NCBI GenBank assembly: GCA_023251275.1 | Contig: JAHEZC010000162.1 | Span: 1 to 6,394 of the forward strand | Length of the DNA: 6,394 nt | Origin: Parafilimonas sp. | Lineage (GTDB): Bacteria > Bacteroidota > Bacteroidia > Chitinophagales > Chitinophagaceae | Reading direction: 5' to 3' | Shown: positions 5,099-6,394 of the stretch, one piece after another | Layout of the letters: every line of letters starts with the position of its first letter | Numbering within the stretch: position 1 is the stretch's first letter | Notes under the pieces: generated by a model | Seen by the model: the letters and a program-made list of their open reading frames with translations, nothing else | What the model was told of the DNA's origin: nothing | Database searches by the model: none | Program-made: the position numbers and the translations under genes

Positions 5099-5629
5099 TC
5101 AATCATATTCCAGCCCGGGTAAATCTGGATTAAGCATCTTTTGCGCACTTTCTGCACCGGATACCGGCAGTCTTTCCGGATCAAGCAAGCCGAGCTGTAC
5201 CAGCACCGTTGCCTGGTCCCAATAAATATGTTCATGAGAAACTTTCCCTTTTTTAAATCCGACAAATACTGCAAAAGCCACCTCAACAAATTTGCCTGTT
5301 GGGGCAATTCCAGGCAGCATCCATTCAATCTCTGTAGTGTGAGTGAAGCTGATCACCATTTCTTCCACATATTGATCCTCACCAAAAGTTTGCGACACAG
5401 TGGTCATCTTTACATCCGGCGGGAAAAATTTTCCTACCAAATGATTACTGTAAAATTTCCTTACACCCTCCTTGCCTACACCTCCTGTTCTCACAGGTAC
5501 ATTTGTCAGATGAGGTTCATCTGTCATGGTTGCCATCGTGGTTTCTATATCGCCGTCAAATTCTGCCTGTACATGTTTCTGAAAGAGATCGAACATCGCC
5601 TGATGTTTGGGAGATAAATTATTGTTCAT
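5099..5629 (-). CDS. NTF2/SnoaL-like cytoplasmic protein
   Basis: The product has 176 residues from the ATG at 5627-5629. A TTG ten codons upstream (5659) would also be in frame, but adds MNKKILNQHT with no family resemblance. The fold is NTF2-like: MFDLFQKHVQAEFDGDIETTMATMTDEPHL (12-41), RTGGVGKEGVRKFYSNHL, then TTEIEWMLPGIAPTGKFVEV (98-117) and HEHIYWDQATVLVQLGLLDPERLPVSG (132-158). That last block matches a widespread SnoaL-like family in which the 'HEHIYWDQAS.L.Q.GLLD' segment is highly conserved and which is sometimes found with or fused to dienelactone hydrolases. His132, Glu133, His134 and Asp138 could line the pocket. No substrate is known to me. There is no signal peptide, in contrast to the lipoprotein paralogue downstream. 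Confidence 0.85.
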   Translation of the reverse strand: MNNNLSPKHQAMFDLFQKHVQAEFDGDIETTMATMTDEPHLTNVPVRTGGVGKEGVRKFYSNHLVGKFFPPDVKMTTVSQTFGEDQYVEEMVISFTHTTEIEWMLPGIAPTGKFVEVAFAVFVGFKKGKVSHEHIYWDQATVLVQLGLLDPERLPVSGAESAQKMLNPDLPGLEYD

Positions 5630-5719
5630 TGTATGTTGATTTAAAATTTTCTTATTCAATTATCCTGCCGTGAAGCCTCATGTTTATGTTGTTGTTTTCC
5701 GGCAAAAGCCTGCGGAAAA

Positions 5720-5815
5720 TGGTTGAAAGATGATTTTGAATTAGGTCATGGGCATGCGATGGCTTTATTCAAAGGAATAAAAAAAGAAGGAGATTTAAGA
5801 TTTAAAACAAACTGA
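5720..5815 (+). pseudogene. Remnant of a DUF4287-family gene (C-terminal end only)
   Basis: The plus strand encodes 31 residues and a stop (TGA 5813-5815), beginning WLKDDFELGHGHAMALFKG. The 'WLK..F.LGHGHAMA' pattern is the conserved end of the DUF4287 domain, a roughly 60-residue domain of unknown function found in small bacterial proteins. The frame stays open back to 5645, but has no ATG, and residues before the Trp (SCLCCCFPAKACGK) do not look like the domain, although 'KA..KW' may be a shortened 'KAGEIV.W'. The N-terminal half therefore appears to have been deleted. It is the only plus-strand coding trace in the window and converges tail-to-tail with the 151-codon gene, overlapping it by 14 bases. 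Confidence 0.55.
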
Positions 5816-6254
5816 TTTGCTTATTTTCAATTTTTTGTTTCGCCTTCTGCTTTAATTTTTTGGCTTCGTTGCTAATGATGTATTGCTGCAGCCATTTATT
5901 GATTTGCAATTGCCCTTTTATAACATGCCAGCTCCATTCTGCATAAGGGCAGCGTTTATCTTCCTCGTAAGTGATTTCTTCTGTCGCATGACAAATAAAA
6001 TAGCGCAATCCAAATAGCCTTTTGTCAGGCACAGCAACTTTTTCTATGAGGCTCACTTTATTGTGCGGCATAGTAGCAGGACCGGTTTTATAAATTCCCT
6101 GCCCGTTAAATTGCTGAAGCCAGTCATGCATGGTACTTTCATAAGTTTGAATAATAAGGTAATGGTCTCTCTTTGCAGGACGCTGGAGAAAGAAAAGAAA
6201 TTCCTGATCGTAGTTGAATTTTTGCATTGCTATATCCATTTTGCCGTAAGGCAT
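5802..6254 (-). CDS. Hypothetical protein with C-terminal clamp-binding-like motif
   Basis: I do not recognise the family. From the ATG at 6252-6254 the product is 150 residues; other in-frame starts are TTG 6257, ATG 6239, ATG 6227 (MQKFNYDQEF) and ATG 6131. The body is rich in aromatic residues (FNYDQEFLFFLQRP, RYFICHATEEITYEEDKRC, PYAEWSWHVIKGQLQINKWL) and looks like a compact soluble alpha+beta protein. A basic helix KKLKQKAKQKIENK follows and the protein ends in QISLF, close to the beta sliding-clamp motif QL(S/D)LF. There is no signal or membrane segment. It overlaps the end of the restriction-modification gene by up to about 116 bases in another frame and may be co-expressed with it. 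Protein-like composition persists through the overlap from about 6227 downward, so this frame is the more credible one there. Confidence 0.65.
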   Translation of the reverse strand: MPYGKMDIAMQKFNYDQEFLFFLQRPAKRDHYLIIQTYESTMHDWLQQFNGQGIYKTGPATMPHNKVSLIEKVAVPDKRLFGLRYFICHATEEITYEEDKRCPYAEWSWHVIKGQLQINKWLQQYIISNEAKKLKQKAKQKIENKQISLF

Positions 6255-6394
6255 CAATCTTTTTCATTTGTTCTTTTGTAAGGCCCAGCACCTTAATAAT
6301 ATTGGCTATATGTGCTGTTTCAGTAAGCGTGAGCTTTTTTCCCTTGCGGTCTTTCAGATGTTTGTCCAATACCTGGTAGCCACCAATGCAAAAT
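6139..6394 (-). CDS. C-terminal end of a type ISP/IIG-like restriction-modification enzyme (cut by window edge)
   Basis: This frame enters from the right edge with 84 codons before a stop. The first part, FCIGGYQVLDKHLKDRKGKKL, matches the conserved 'GGYQVLDKWLKDRKG' segment at the C-terminal specificity domain of single-polypeptide restriction-modification enzymes and related N6-adenine methylases. It continues with TLTETAHIANIIKVLGLTKEQMKKIDAL, the helix where such proteins normally end. The conserved part therefore finishes near 6247. The following 35 residues (RQNGYSNAKIQL... CKERPLPYYSNL) look like an out-of-frame extension, overlapped by the next gene in the +1 frame. Either the natural stop was lost or there is a frameshift. 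The methyltransferase and nuclease domains lie outside the window. Confidence 0.75.
   Translation of the reverse strand, partial: FCIGGYQVLDKHLKDRKGKKLTLTETAHIANIIKVLGLTKEQMKKIDALRQNGYSNAKIQLRSGISFLSPASCKERPLPYYSNL

Noticed and set aside
5141..5617. Long open plus-strand frame (158 codons) opposite the cytoplasmic NTF2-like gene
   Set aside because: It lies antisense to a gene with clear family conservation and its product is Cys-, His- and Arg-rich without domain features; it is a shadow frame.
5695..5719. Inverted repeat TTTTCCG / CGGAAAA with an 11-base loop, possible terminator
   Set aside because: No T-run follows on either strand, and the stem lies just before the DUF4287 remnant; it is probably incidental.
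1..6394. CRISPR arrays, tRNA or rRNA genes, insertion sequences
   Set aside because: No spaced direct repeats, no cloverleaf or rRNA-like sequence, and no transposase or terminal inverted repeats were seen on either strand.

Overview
The window looks like chromosomal DNA from a Bacteroidetes bacterium, most likely near Chitinophagaceae. This is inferred from moderate-to-low GC, the near absence of Shine-Dalgarno sequences, promoter elements of the Bacteroidetes type (TAnnTTTG), and protein families typical of that phylum. Every intact gene is on the minus strand, so transcription runs from high to low coordinates. The only plus-strand coding signal is a decayed gene end at about 5720-5815.

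Reading in the direction of transcription, the right edge holds the C-terminal end of a type ISP/IIG-like restriction-modification enzyme (6139-6394, cut by the window). It overlaps an unrecognised small protein (5802-6254) that ends in a sequence resembling a sliding-clamp-binding motif. The gap after it contains the remnant of a DUF4287-family gene on the plus strand. Two NTF2/SnoaL-fold genes follow: a cytoplasmic one (5099-5629) and a lipoprotein (4509-5039).

The centre is a sulfur-handling locus. A Crp/Fnr-family regulator (3798-4427) precedes a compact six-gene block: a DUF2892 (YgaP-type) membrane protein, a half-size TauE/SafE transporter, a persulfide-dioxygenase-like metallo-beta-lactamase fused to two rhodanese domains, a single-domain rhodanese, a small membrane protein with a GCAAGNC motif, and thioredoxin. 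Several junctions are coupled (1-base gaps and an ATGA overlap), so this is probably one operon. A likely working model is as follows. Rhodaneses carry sulfane sulfur, the MBL enzyme oxidises glutathione-type or other low-molecular-weight persulfide to sulfite, TauE/SafE exports sulfite or a related anion, and thioredoxin reduces persulfides or disulfides. Just upstream of the first gene is a perfect TAATTTTG -7 element. Upstream of that, overlapping the regulator's stop codon, lies a Crp/Fnr-type palindrome (GTGAC-N4-GTTAC) placed where a class II activator would sit.

The left end holds a small unrecognised membrane-anchored protein (242-598) and the N-terminus of a beta-carbonic anhydrase (1-184, cut by the window).
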